Part shown: positions 24,388-36,239 of the stretch, piece after piece | Layout of the letters: each line of letters starts with the position of its first letter | Position numbering within the stretch: position 1 is the stretch's first letter | Assembly (NCBI RefSeq): GCF_000237925.1 | Contig: NC_031495.1 | Span: 60,680,939 to 60,744,938 of the forward strand | DNA from: Schistosoma mansoni | Taxonomy: Eukaryota > Platyhelminthes > Trematoda > Strigeidida > Schistosomatidae | DNA length: 64,000 nt | Direction: 5' to 3' | Notes under the pieces: generated by a model | Seen by the model: only the letters and a program-made list of their open reading frames with translations | What the model was told of the DNA's origin: nothing | Database searches by the model: none | Translations under genes and position numbers: made by a program

Positions 24388-27174
24388 TTAGTCCTGGCAA
24401 TGATGGTCTCTCAGCTGATCCAACTTTCTTTTGAAGGAGTCGACGGATGGAGCCTCAACCACGTGCTGAGGTAATGAATTCCACTCGTTGATTATTCGGT
24501 GGGAAAGTCGGTAGTCAGCTGACAAGTAATTCGTTCTGGGCTTGTGAACTTTTTTGGAGTGTCCTCGTAGATTTTCTGTTTTGGAAGGCAAGAAAAATGA
24601 GGGCATATCAAGTGCAAATTTGTCATTAAGCAATTTGAAAACTGTAATCAAGTCGCCTCTGATTCTTCTATATGACAGCGGGAATAGGTTTAGCTTGGTC
24701 AGTCTAGTACCATACGGGAGCTTCGCTATTCCGGGAATCAGCCTAGTTGCTGTTCTCTGAACCCTTTCCAGGAGTTCACTGTCTTTTTTTAGGCAGGGGC
24801 TAGCTGCTTGTATGCAGTACTCAAGTTTAGGGCGTACGAACACTGTATACAAAGTCAGAAACGTTTTAGCGTCAAGATGACTAAAAGCCCTGCGTATGGA
24901 CCATAAATTTCTTAAACCTTTGGCGGCTATTGCACGGCAGTGTGCAGTAGTCTTTAAGTCTTGACTAACGATGACGCCTAAGTCATTGTGTGCCTGAACA
25001 ATAGGTAACTCAGTGTTATTCATCGTGTATTTATCTGTACCCTGGTGGCCAATATGCATCACAATACACTTGGAAGTGTTTATCGGCAATTTCCAGGTTT
25101 GGGACCATTCAGATAATCTCTCCAGGTCATTTTGCTGTTCTAAACTATCACCCTTACTTCGTATCGCTCTCCATATCTTGACATCGTCAGCATATAGCAA
25201 GACCGATGATGATAGTAGACAAGGAAGGTCATTTACATACAAGAGGAATAACACTGTCTCCAAAACTGTACCCTGTGGGGCTCCACTAAGCACAGTTTCC
25301 CAGCTAGACAACTTGGAGTTCACCCTTACTCTTTGTTGACGCCCAAATAGGAAGTCTTTTATCCACATCAATAGATTGCCTTCAATCCCGACATTCCTTA
25401 GCTTATATAGCAGTCAGTTGTGTGGAACTTTGTCGAAAGCCTTGCTGAAATCGATATAGGCTACGCTTATAGGTAACTTTTTGTCCTTAAGAGCGCACCA
25501 GCTTTCACGAGCGACTAATAAGTTTGTGAGACAAGAGTAACCTGTTCTAAAACCATGCTGCTTTTCCGAAAGGATCCGGTTTTCATCGAGATACTTTAAC
25601 AGCTCTTTCCGAATAATCTTTTCTAAGATTTTGACAACCACACTAGTTAGGCTAATTGGTCGGTAATTCTCAGGCTTATGTTTTGTACCTGTTTTGAAGA
25701 CAGGACTTACTATGGCGTTATTCCAGTCTTTTGGTAGACGACCCTGGGTTACGGATAGATTAAAACATACACTTAAAGGGTTTGCAACAAAGTTCCCAAA
25801 TTCCTTTAGTAACCTAGGATGCAGTTCATCGGGTCCAGCGGATTTGCCCATGTCAAGCCTATTTAGCAGACCAAAGACATCGAGTTCTTTAATGGTCACG
25901 CTGTCCAGTGTTTGTGTGGGGGGATTTTCACAGACTGGTGAGAAGGGTGTTTCTGTGGTGTATACATTGCTAAAGTATTTAGAGAATACTTGAGCTTTGC
26001 CAAAGTCGTCCTCCACTAGTGATGAGGTAGTACTGTCTCCCCATAGTGAAGGAACATTTCTTCTTTTTGTCCTTTGGTTTATATACGAATACAAGCGTTT
26101 AGGGCATTCTATGGATCACTTGACGACTTTCTCTTCATACAGCTTTCTGGCCTTACGGAGGGTCGAGGCACAGGTATTTCGAGCCTTTTGATACTGAGAT
26201 TTTGCCTCATCAGCCCCCAGTAACCTAGATCTATCCCACATTTTCCCTCTTTTACGGAGAAGGATGCGAACCTCCCTACTGAACCACGGTGAGGAGTTTT
26301 TCGGCCCCTTAGGTGTAGTCCAAGGGATGTGGGGGGCGGTAAGTTTTAAGTATAAATTCCGGGATACGTCTCAAGCCGTTTCGATCGATGACTCTGGGTC
26401 TATTTTCCAATCTACTGATGATGCTGATTTCATGATGTCTGGTATGTTGGCTTTCCAGACATTAGGTCTGGATTGGGCTGAAGCGTGCTCATGATCGACA
26501 GTTATATGGAAGTCAAAGCTTAAAACTGCATGATCACTTTTGCCCAAGGGTGGCATGTAATCCAGGTTTGCAACGTCATCCTCATAGTGAGTCAATATAA
26601 GATCTAATAAGGATGATGCAGAACCTGGGTCGTACCTAGTTGTTTCCTTCACGTGTTGCACTAGGGCACATGTGATTACCGCATCAACTAGTTCCTGTTC
26701 GAAGGAATTTGCTGATGATTCAGTCCGCAGATTTCCCCAGTCCACCATGGGTGCATTAAAGTCCCCTAGGATTAGACATGAATTACTTCGTGACAAAGTG
26801 TTGAGACTGCTTAGCAGGACCTCGTTTACCTCACAGCTTGGACTGCGATAGATCAAACTAAGCAGTAACTCTTGTCCCTTGCATTTTAGGCGGCAGCTAA
26901 CTAATTCATACCTCCCACTCTCATGGGATACACTGTCGATAATGGTGAATGGAATAGCATTCCTAATGAATAGAGCTACTCCCCCTCCTTTACGCGTTTG
27001 TATTCTATCGGCCCTTACTAAAGTAAAACCCTCGAAATCAAGCTCCCTACTATCTATAGATGGCGTCAGCCATGTTTCTGTGACTGCGATTATGTCTGGC
27101 CTAGTTGAGTCAATCTGTACACCTAGTTCCCATAGCTTATTGAGCAAGCTCCGGGCATTGGTATAACAGATCCT
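24388..27174 (-). pseudogene. CR1-like ORF2 (endonuclease + RT), one frame interrupted by three TGA
   Basis: All three open stretches (27147-26371, 26094-25414, 25371-24388) are in the same reading frame, 920 codons in total. The endonuclease shows RPDIIAVTETWL, LILGDFNAP, SLLDLILTH and KSDHAVLSF. The RT shows KSAGPDELHPRLLKE, NYRPISLTSVVVKILEK, KQHGFRTGYSCLTNLL, YIDFSKAFDKVPHN, GAPQGTVLETVLFLLYVNDL and VLLYADDVKIW. A CR1-type C-terminal region follows (PKLEYCIQAASPCLKKD). The only interruptions are TGA at about 26369 (after SIETA), about 26120 (after KVVK) and about 25412 (after VPHN). Two are easily explained as CGA to TGA. The frame is open upstream of its first Met into RSLLNKLWEL and overlaps the ORF1 stop. 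Confidence 0.85.
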
Positions 27175-27182
27175 AAACCCAT

Positions 27183-28110
27183 TTAAGTGGCCTCGTGCTT
27201 CACCCAGAGTGGCTTCGGCATCATCCTCTGTCGAAGTCTCACAACCCGAAAATTTACAATTTTCAGGTCTTTTTCGCCAGCGTCTAATATGAGCTGTAGT
27301 TCTTTTCCGGCTTCCCGTCTTTTTACACGGTCCGCCAACGGTAAGTCCTTACGGAGAAAAACTCCTGAACCCTTTAATTTGTGTCCATTTTCTAAGATTA
27401 AGTCGTATTCGTTTGGGGATTTGAAAACTATATTGAGTAGTCTAGACTGATTTGGCTTCAGATGCGCCAGGTTTCCCAGTTTATACAACTTTAGCAAGGT
27501 GACTCTGGAGATGTTTTGGGGCATGACTCGGTTGAGTAGTTGTTTTATCAACACAATGTCGTGCTCAAAACGAACTTTTGGTTCCGAGCTTTCACTCTCC
27601 TTGACTCTATGGAGAATGACTGATCTGTCGCTGTGATAAGGCGTCGGCTTTTCGACCTTTTCGGTGGGGGTAGGATTTCTTTTAACGTCATTTTGTCGTT
27701 TTTTCCTACGACCTATACCCAATCGTCGACGTACTTTGGAGTAGTAACCACAGTTGCGTCAGGCGTACTATGGGATCCCGGAGGGTTGAGGACGACTTGG
27801 GAGGTTGGGTCATCTTTCGCGCTGGAAGCTGACCGAGCCTTGTGGTTTCGGCTTCCGAAAGTTCCCTTCTGGGTCTCATTTTGGATACGGGAGACAAAAG
27901 AGACTTTTTTCTCGAGTTTCTGGTTGAGACAGACCTCTTTGGAGGCTGTCCTTCCTCCTTCGGACGATGTGAGTCAGCATCTTTTGGACTCACTTGTGCC
28001 TGTCTTACATCAATCTGCGTGTCGACAGATCGAGTTCTGACCGACGTGTCCCGACCGCGCTTGCCAAGACACTTCTTCGCAGCATTGGTCATTGAGATGG
28101 TCTCGGTCAA
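27183..28110 (-). pseudogene. CR1-like ORF1, split by one frameshift
   Basis: Two overlapping minus-strand frames cover this: 28110-27706 (134 codons, basic, Ser/Arg/Lys-rich, nucleic-acid-binding character) and 27722-27183 (179 codons). The second includes MPQNISRVTLLKLYKLGNLA and KSPNEYDLILENGHKLKGSG, like the esterase-less ORF1/RNA-binding proteins of some CR1 elements. They join by a single shift at or upstream of the 17-base overlap around 27706-27722. ORF1 ends (TAA 27183-27185) where the ORF2 frame is already open. Confidence 0.65.
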
Positions 28111-28160
28111 CAGGCTATTTGGGTCCAGATAGCACTGTCGTAATTACATTGAGCCATATT

Positions 28161-30424
28161 GGTTGAACCCGTATCTTCCCTCAACAAACGAATTTCTGCG
28201 TGCTCCTGAAGTGTCGATAGACTGTTCTGGTGCCTTTTACGGTAGGTATATTAGCTTTAGGTATTCTAGTAAGCAAAAGCAACACTATAATAGGAGGAAG
28301 ATAAACAGTAGATACTTAGTGGTGAACATTGTTGCGTCTGCTACCGAAACGGTTGATGCTATCGTCCCATCATGCTTCTATAAACTGGACCAAGAGAGGA
28401 GACGTGAGTTGTGAGTTTCATTTGAAGATTGGACTACGCTTAAAAAATGTGGGTATTGGTGGCGTCATTTACGGACTTCGACTTGTAGGGAGCTTTTAGA
28501 CTTTAAAAAATATAGCAAAACATAGGTCAATATCCAATCAAGATGAACACGTGATCCTTCACTTTCTAGATGTTTGTACACAGCTTCAATTCGACACCGA
28601 TTAGATAAAACTTTCTGTTCCTTTAGAGACTTGTAGGTATTATTACGAGGCCGCAAATATTTTTTGATGTAAACCTAATAAACATTGAGTCTAGGGTAGC
28701 ACAGTAATTTCTGTTCTAAAAGTACGTGAAATAGGGAGACTTACATTAGTCATTGAGGATTTCCAGAAAATCAGTGAAGTTGAACTCAGGACACCTATTT
28801 AAGACCTGACGTTTCAGAAGTGAGATTACCTCAACGTAAGATTTTATAGATTTGGAAATCATATTACAGCAGGTCCAAAATGTTGAATTAGATCTATTTT
28901 TATATTAGCACATGTTACTGCACGGATACCGATCAAGATTCAAATCCCAGTGCGAACTTCGTCATTTACCAAAATGTTTTGGTGCACGTTGACCGTTCTA
29001 TCAGATCAAAAGTTTTCAAAATCCCTAGGGCTAACTATAAGCCTGACTACATTAGTCTTTATTAGCCATTCTCGTACGGCAGAAAACCATTATCAACACC
29101 GGCAACATAAAGTTTATTCAAGCTACAGAAATCAGTCATCCTCCATAATAGCTGAAACTGATTATTGTTCAAATACACAAATATAAGTAGCAACATGATG
29201 ATTTAGAATGGATGTACCAAAACGTGCTCGATAGATAGTACGGTCTTGCAGATACACCTTGACATTAAACCCCAGGTATTCCGAAAGCGGTTGTTTTCAT
29301 TTTAAGGAGAGAGTATATCTACCTCTGTTTGTCACAGGGTCTGTTAACAGATGACGGTTACCAAGACCTCTCTGGTTAACTTAACAGCATATTTAGGCTG
29401 AGGACACTGACAAGCAATGTAGATCACGACCAAGTCGAAGACAAGACATATAGAATTCATTCCGAACGAATGTTTATGGTTGAAGACTTAAAAAGCTGTG
29501 AGCTGAAAGCTACGAGAATGTAGTAACATATATTTCCAAGTCATAGAAATAATTAGCACGAAGCTTGTGAAGAGTATTATCAATTTCGGATCAAACTGAC
29601 TTTGGGATATAAGTCAAAATTTAAAAACCTCTAGAGGTCTTAAGCGATTTTTCACGGGCCTCCTATAAATAATATTTGCTGTAGCTATATAGCAATGAGT
29701 AGCCTATGTTTTGTGCTAATACATATAGATCTTGACAGCACACAACACAGAATGTTTCATTTACTTACTAGCTCTCCTGTACTTACAGGAACATTCTGAA
29801 ACACGAAAGTAAATGACAACTTTAAACCTGATATTAATGAATCATCTCAAAACTGCTTCCTGATATATTTTGTTTTAACGAACAACATGGTTTTCTGTGT
29901 TTAACTCTGTAGAAATATGGTCTAGTTATGTATGAGTAGATCAATACTTGTTACTATTATGATAGACCTAATCCTAAAATTGTGAATTTGTCATTACGTG
30001 ACTGCCTAATCTACAAGATCTTACGTTACAGTGGCAATATTATCCGTACTGACTTCTCTTATCGTAACAACCAGCAATATGATGTTTAGCACTTTTGAAG
30101 AACACATTTCGGCTGGGGATAAAATGATATATTTAAGTGTGAATGGGGAGTTGCTGAAAGGGTGACAATGCCTGGAAGGATGAGTCATGACATACCCATC
30201 AACTAATCCCACCTTCACTATTCCTGACCTTCTAGAACTGTTGCAAAGTAAATATGAATATTCTCAGTTAACTCATGTTCAACTTCAAGAATTGTGAGAC
30301 CAGAACTAATACCATGAGGACTCGACCATAAAAAACCTGACTGAAAAAACATTCTAAAGTTATTACTCCTATGTACAAGAAAATTCCTTACTTGAATTTC
30401 AAGTACATGAGTATAATTGGACCT
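28161..30424. other. Intergenic, nothing recognised
   Basis: 2.3 kb of AT-rich sequence. Short frames here lack codon structure, splice context or similarity that I recognise. No tRNA, SINE core or LINE motif was found. Confidence 0.5.
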
Positions 30425-33420
30425 AAAGTTACTGCCGGTTCCAAGCCCGGGTAAAGGAAGAGGGTTGTGTACGGGGTTAGCGACCCCATCCCGTAGAAAA
30501 ATATCTTTATAAAAAACGCTAACCAGAAAAATAATTCAAACCATTTAAACTCTGCCCTACGAGTTCAAGGAAGAATTATGACCCCTCATGATGAAAACCG
30601 GGATTCTTCGGAAGTCACGAGGACAACCAGAGTAACACTCTTTATAGGTACATAGAACGTCCGAACAGTGTGGGAGACCTGAAGGAGCGGTCAAATAGCA
30701 ATGGAAATGAGGCGATACAATTGGCAGTACTTGGAATCAGTGAAACCCATTGGACCCAAGCTGGACAGCAAAGGCTAGATACGGGAGAGATGCTACTGTA
30801 CTCCGGTCATGTAGAGGAAAATATTCCACACATTCAGGGAGTTGCTCTGATGTTGTCCGAAGAGGCACGAAATGCACTTATAGGATGGGAATCTCACAGA
30901 TCCAAGATCATCGAAGCAACCTTCGAAATAAAGAAGGAGGGAATCATCCTGAATGTTATCCACCAATGATAGCAACAACGACAATAAGGATCAGTTCCAG
31001 GTGAGGCTGTGATCAACCATAGCGAAGTTTCCAAGAAAGGATTTAACCATCCTTATGGGAGACCTAAACGCCAAAGTCGAAATGGACAACACAGGATATG
31101 AAAATATAATGGGACAACATGAACTGGTATAGAGAAATGAAAATGGGGAGAAATTCGCAAACCTATGTTCATTCAACAAATTGGTTATAGGTGGCACAAT
31201 ATTCCCACACAAACACATACACAAAGCTACATGGATCTCACCGGACCACACAACAGAGAACCAGATAGATCATATTTGTATCAACGAAAAATTCAGAAGG
31301 ACAATGGAAGATGTGAGAATAAGGAGAGGAACTGATGTAGTTTCGGATCACCATCTGGTTGTAGCCGAGATGAAACTGAAGCTAAAGAAGCACAGGACAA
31401 CTGGGGAAATAGCAGTGCAAAGATTCAATTCAGCTTTCCTTCCAGATACTAACAAACTCAACCAATTCAAGGTAACCCTCAACAACAGGTTTCAAGCCTT
31501 TCAGGATCTACAGAAAGAAGAAACTACTTTGGAGGACAACTGGAAAGGGATCAAAGAAGTACTAACTTCAACGTGTCAGGAGGTTCTGGGCTGCAAGAAG
31601 CATCATCGTAAGGAATGGATCTCTACGAAAACCCTGGACAAAATTGAAGAAAGGAAGAACAAAATGACAGCAACTAACAACAGTCGAACACGAGCGGAAA
31701 AAGTCAAGACACAAGCTGAATACACTGAAGCAAACAAAGAAGTGAAGAAGAGCATTAAATCCGACAAGCAGAAATACATGGGAGAACTAGCAACGACGGC
31801 AAAAAAAGCCGCAAGAGAAGGGAATATGAGACAACTATATGATGCAACGAAGAAACTAGCAGGGAGATATAGTAAACCAGAGAGACCCGTCAAGAACAAA
31901 GAAGGAAAGACAATCACTGAGATTCAGAAACAGAGGGACAGATGGGTAGAATACTTCGAGGAACTTCTGAATAGACCAGCCGCATTGAATCCACTGAAAA
32001 CCGAGGCAGCACACACTGACCTTCCCATAGATGTCACTCCACCAACGATCGAAGAAATCAAGATGGCCATCAGACAAATCAAAAGTGGGAAGGCGGCAGG
32101 ACCTGACAATATACCAGATGAAGCGCTGAAGTCAGACATTGAAGTAACTGCAAACATGCTTCACGTCCTATTGAGGAAGATTTGGAAGAAGTTCCAATGG
32201 ATTGGGAAGAAGGATACCTCATCAAGATACCAAAGACAGGAGGTCTGAGCAAATGTGAGAATTACAGAGGCATCACACCGTAGTCTGCACCAGGAAACGT
32301 TTTCAACAGAGTGTTGTTGAACCGGATGAATGACACAGTAGGCGCTTAGTTTCAAGATCAACAGGCTGGATTCCGCTAGGATCAGTCGTACACAGACCAA
32401 ATCGCGACACTACGGATGATCGTCGAACAATCAGTTGAGTGTAACTCGTCACTATACGTCAACTTAATTGACTATGAGAAGGCGTTTAACAGTATGGACA
32501 GGAGAGCACGGAAGAACCTTTTCCGACACAATGGTGTGGGTAGCTGAGGAAATCGTCAACATCATGCAGAATTCATACGACGGACTACATTGCAAAGTTG
32601 GGCATGTAGGACAGCTGATAAGTGCATTTCCAGTAAGGTTCAGAGTCAGACAAGGCTGTCTACTCTCCGAAGACAACGAATGTAGCAGTAGCCTCTATAC
32701 CAGTAGGCCTCAAACATACGCAAGAGTAAAAGCAAGATCCTCAAATACAACACGGAAAGCTCAGACCCAACCACACTCGATGGAGAAGCTCTGGAAAATG
32801 TGGAATCTTTCACGTACCTGAAAATCATAATTGTTGAACAAGGGGGATTAGATGCAGATGTAAAGGCGAGTATTGGTAAAACAAGGGACGCATTCTTAAA
32901 ATTGAAAAACGTATGGGACTCAAAACAACTATCAACCAATATCAAAGTGAGAATCTTCAATGCAAACGTCCAGACAAATCTACTGTACGGAGCTGAAACG
33001 TGTAGAACTACTACAACCATCATCAAGAAGGTACAAGGATTTATAAACAGTTCTTTATGCGAAATACTCAACATTCACTGGCGGGATATCATCAGCAATA
33101 ACCTACTTTGGGAGAGAACAAACCAGCTTCCAGATGAAGAAGAAATTAGGAAAACACGTTGGGAGTGGATCGGACATATATTAAGGAAATCATCAAACTG
33201 CATCACGAGGCAAGCCCTAACTTGGAATATTGATGGGAAACGGAAAAAAGGAAGGCCAAAGAACACACTGCGTCGGGAATGGGAAGCAGATATGAAAAGG
33301 ATGAATAACAACTGGAAAGAACTTGGAAGGATTGCCCAAGACAGTGCTGAATGGAGAATGCTGGTGGTCTATGTTGGTCTATGCTCCTCCACGAACGTTA
33401 TCAGGCAGAAGTAAGTACTT
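30425..33420 (+). mobile_element. SR2-type (RTE clade) LINE, internally deleted
   Basis: The GC-richer 5' end (AAGCCCGGGTAAAGG, near 30450) is followed by endonuclease, RT and the typical C-terminal region [20 protein letters not shown] and [20 protein letters not shown]. The 3' end lies just after CAGGCAGAAGTAAGTA at about 33405-33420. A second, 3'-only copy of the family lies at 47547-48140 (-). Frames are broken several times and the RT active-site region is missing. Confidence 0.88.
30655..33414 (+). pseudogene. Broken SR2-type endonuclease-RT ORF
   Basis: Frame 30670-30969 gives the endonuclease start (AVLGISETHWTQAG). Frame 31181-32248 gives its end (ENQIDHICINEKFRR, VVSDHHLVVAEM), a long charged linker and the RT start (IKSGKAAGPDNIPDEALKSD). 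After shifts, about 32350-32540 reads DQQAGFR and YVNLIDYEKAFNSMDRRAR. At about 32665 sequence jumps from the GCLLS box to the post-active-site region, so the YADD block is deleted. Frame 32800-33414 (204 codons) is the intact C-terminal region. Confidence 0.85.
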
Positions 33421-34390
33421 GCTATTATCAGTGAGTCCAGTGAGTGTGCTCTCACAAATCTCAGTTGTCTTCTCCTCTGTGTCTTATGATCCTGATCCAT
33501 TTGTAGTGGCAAATAATTCCGCAAATTAAATGATTTTCAAGTTTTTATCGCCGATATCGTCCTTACAAGTTCTACTAGGCACAATCTTAATTGAAGTAGG
33601 TTGGTTAATATTCCGCACCCTATTATGTTTGCGTATGGATTGCTGGGCATCTCTTACATCAACTAGGCAGCTTAGATGATATAAGCTTAAGTGCATCGAC
33701 CACTACTGAAACGCATATTTTTATCTCTTCGTTTCAAACTTCCAAATTAGTTGATTTTGGAACTTCCGTATAAAAATAGGTTTGGATAGTTGCGTTTCCA
33801 TACATTGTGTATCCGTGACAACTTCAAACAGGACCGTTAAGTTCTTTCGTTTCTGGGACACCAGAACCAATTGGATTTTTAAGCCGTTCTAATGCCTTTG
33901 TAGATTTATTCTTGTTAATGATGTGGAAATATATGTGGCTCGTAAGCGTGTTATATTGTTAGTTCTGATCACTGTATTATTCATGTTCTGCTTAAGTTAC
34001 GTTATAACCTTAAAATAGGCAGACTTTTATATCGGAGTTTGAAAGTCGAATATGGAAACAACTTGTAGTGCCAGTGAAATCTCACCGAGCCCTAGTCAAA
34101 TCATCCGGCAGCTGGGTCACTGAACGTCGGACAGCTCATCGGTCCTCGCCAAGGTCAAGGACGAACAAGGTAGTAGAGATGGCGAGTGAGTCAAGTCAAT
34201 TGATCAAACGTTACTTGATATTTATGTTCAGACAAAAATAAATTACTGACACGCAATGAGTGGGGCAAACAGTCAACGCACATACGATTATATAAAAAGT
34301 CAGAAATATTAGGTCTATAAACATAAGAACTCTCGTCTAAATTAGAGCGAATAGTTTCACAGTATTTGAGCGCCAAGTTGATGTAAGACA
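33421..34390. other. Intergenic, nothing recognised
   Basis: AT-rich sequence between the SR2-type element and the TTAA-flanked palindrome. No coding or repeat signal is recognised. Confidence 0.45.
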
Positions 34391-34580
34391 TTAAACAGGA
34401 ATAATATATTTGTAAAATCTCAGCAAATGAATTTGAAGAACCGTGTACCTATTTATATTCGATAATTTTGATGTTTGATTATAATTCCTTGAAAAAGCAT
34501 GGACCAGATTGCCAGGCGAAACGTTGGATTTACTACAAATTCATTCGATGAGATTTTACAAATATATTATTCCTATTTAA
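34391..34580. mobile_element. MITE-like palindrome with TTAA ends
   Basis: Outer ends are TTAA at 34391-34394 and 34577-34580. Directly inside, about 43 bases of terminal inverted repeat match with three mismatches (left AGGAATAATATATTTGTAAA; right arm 34536-34574). The interior of roughly 100 bases contains GGCGAAACGTTGG and no coding capacity. TTAA targets and terminal inverted repeats are typical of piggyBac-type non-autonomous elements, but the TIR sequence itself was not matched to a family. Confidence 0.6.
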
Positions 34581-36239
34581 TTAGGTCTATAAGCCGTAAG
34601 GTCAAAATTCGACTTGAGGAAATAGAATAAATTGGTCTGTCCAGAAACGAGAATAGCCTATATGGGCTTGAAATAGTACCAGCCTCTACAAAATTTGTTT
34701 CTTTATTATATTGGTAAATGAAGAACATCACTAGTTATTATTACTGATACGTCTGCATTATATTTTTCGATGGATTTTAGCATTACACTCCTTATCACAA
34801 GAAAAAGCTTGTTTAATAATCCATATGAAATGCTGTCTGTATTCCTGCTGGGACTCTTTAGCTAGAAATCTTTGTAGAATGACTTTCGTTCAGAAGCATG
34901 TATTGTGCAACACAAAAGAACATAGGTTCTGGTCATAATGTGCCGTATTCAATATCTAAACCAACATATCGTCAACCTATCTATAGACAAGTACAGCTGT
35001 CAACTGATGTGAAGATGAGCTTTGCATCAACGGTTTGTTACAGTACCTGAACCGAAATAAATTGAGGGTTATCAGCGTTTAGTTTTATTGTTATATCGTT
35101 ACCAACTCATATAAGTTTTGCCAGTGTTGATATGACAATTCGGGAGAAAAACTTTGGCACAGACACATGACAATGTATCTCGAAATGCTCACTAACAAAT
35201 GTGACAACAACGTCTTCTGCATTAATTCTTCCTGATGATAAATCTATCTAACACTTCGTTCACTTTTGACGACATTCCAGACGATAACGAAATTTAGTCA
35301 CCGTGACTTAGCTCATTGCATTGTTAATCTACGTCACTGTCGCTTTATTTACCTATTTTGCTTTGTTTTCGTTTGTTTTGGTCGTTCATCAGCCAGGTCT
35401 TGGTTTCAACATGAAAATGATATTCAAAAACGGTTTCAACGACACGAAGACAAGATGCTAAGTGATCCTACATCCTCAGAAATTTCAGAGACATAAACCA
35501 AGTTGTTTAGGCCTGCCGTCTTGTTACGACGCAGTCGTAAATACTTTAATTTACTTAATAAAGTGTAGTAGCAGGACACTTTACGATACGTTCAATCCTT
35601 GGTTAGTTAATAATAAGGGTAAAAACCAGTTGGAAATAACTATAATAGCTTGATCTCCGATCCTTACGAATAGAAATTGAAGTTGCCACAGGTATTCGGA
35701 GTTTGACAACGCCTTAACCGGTAACAACTATTATGAATCGTACAAAGCAACTGAAATCAAAAATCAGAAGCCAGGATGTTCGAAGATATATTTGATAGGT
35801 TGTCAGTATATCGTGGATCAACTGTTCTAATCTGGAGGTTGTTGAGCACAGCGTTCCCACTCGTAATCTGGTGCTGATGCATGGCCGAGAGCCTTTAGCT
35901 ATGCGAGTCCATTAAAACTTATGTGATCGGTATCCAATTTTGAAGACTTACATCGCTATTTATTTTGGGGATTTATTTACTGCTACAAGACTGAGGAAAT
36001 CGTTTGGTATTCTTCGGTATGTTTTTAAGTCCTTTACCTTTTTAGTATGATTGTGCAAAAAACTGATAGTCCACTGTTTTTGTACACATTGGTTCGCTAA
36101 GTAAAAAGTTTTTTTATTTCCTCGATAATCATTTGTCCACTCAAATGTTTATTGTTATATTGGACGTGGCACGTCCTTCAATGACCTTGTCTGTATATGC
36201 ATACATTACGAAATAAGTGGGAAGTTGTTTTGTTCGGTG
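34581..36239. other. Upstream region of ERGIC3
   Basis: AT-rich intergenic DNA containing the presumed ERGIC3 promoter and 5' UTR. No core promoter element or repeat is identified. The longest frame here (35266-35496) lacks an ATG before its last quarter and is not called. Confidence 0.45.

Larger units (their letters stand above)
24310..28160 (-). mobile_element. CR1-like LINE, nearly intact
   Basis: The minus-strand element has two ORFs: ORF1 about 28110-27183 and ORF2 about 27174-24388. About 60-80 bases of 3' UTR follow, with GGCCTGTGTTAGTCCTGGC near 24380-24398. The endonuclease and RT types are of the CR1/Jockey group, not RTE (YADD box, WIKDFLFGRQQRV, KAFDKVPHN). Schistosome families SR1/SR3/Perere-3 are of this clade. 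One frameshift in ORF1 and three stops in ORF2 are the only breaks seen, which suggests a recent insertion. Ends are approximate. Confidence 0.85.

Noticed and set aside
24388-27174. UGA read as a sense codon in the CR1-like ORF2
   Set aside because: Host exons in the window end at or avoid TGA in the normal way, and two of the three TGA fit CGA decay. Recoding is not needed to explain them.
35266-35496. 76-codon frame with a hydrophobic stretch, resembling a secreted micro-exon gene product
   Set aside because: No ATG before the last quarter of the frame, no splice partners found, and the hydrophobic run is F/V/C-rich from AT-rich DNA. Not supportable as a gene.
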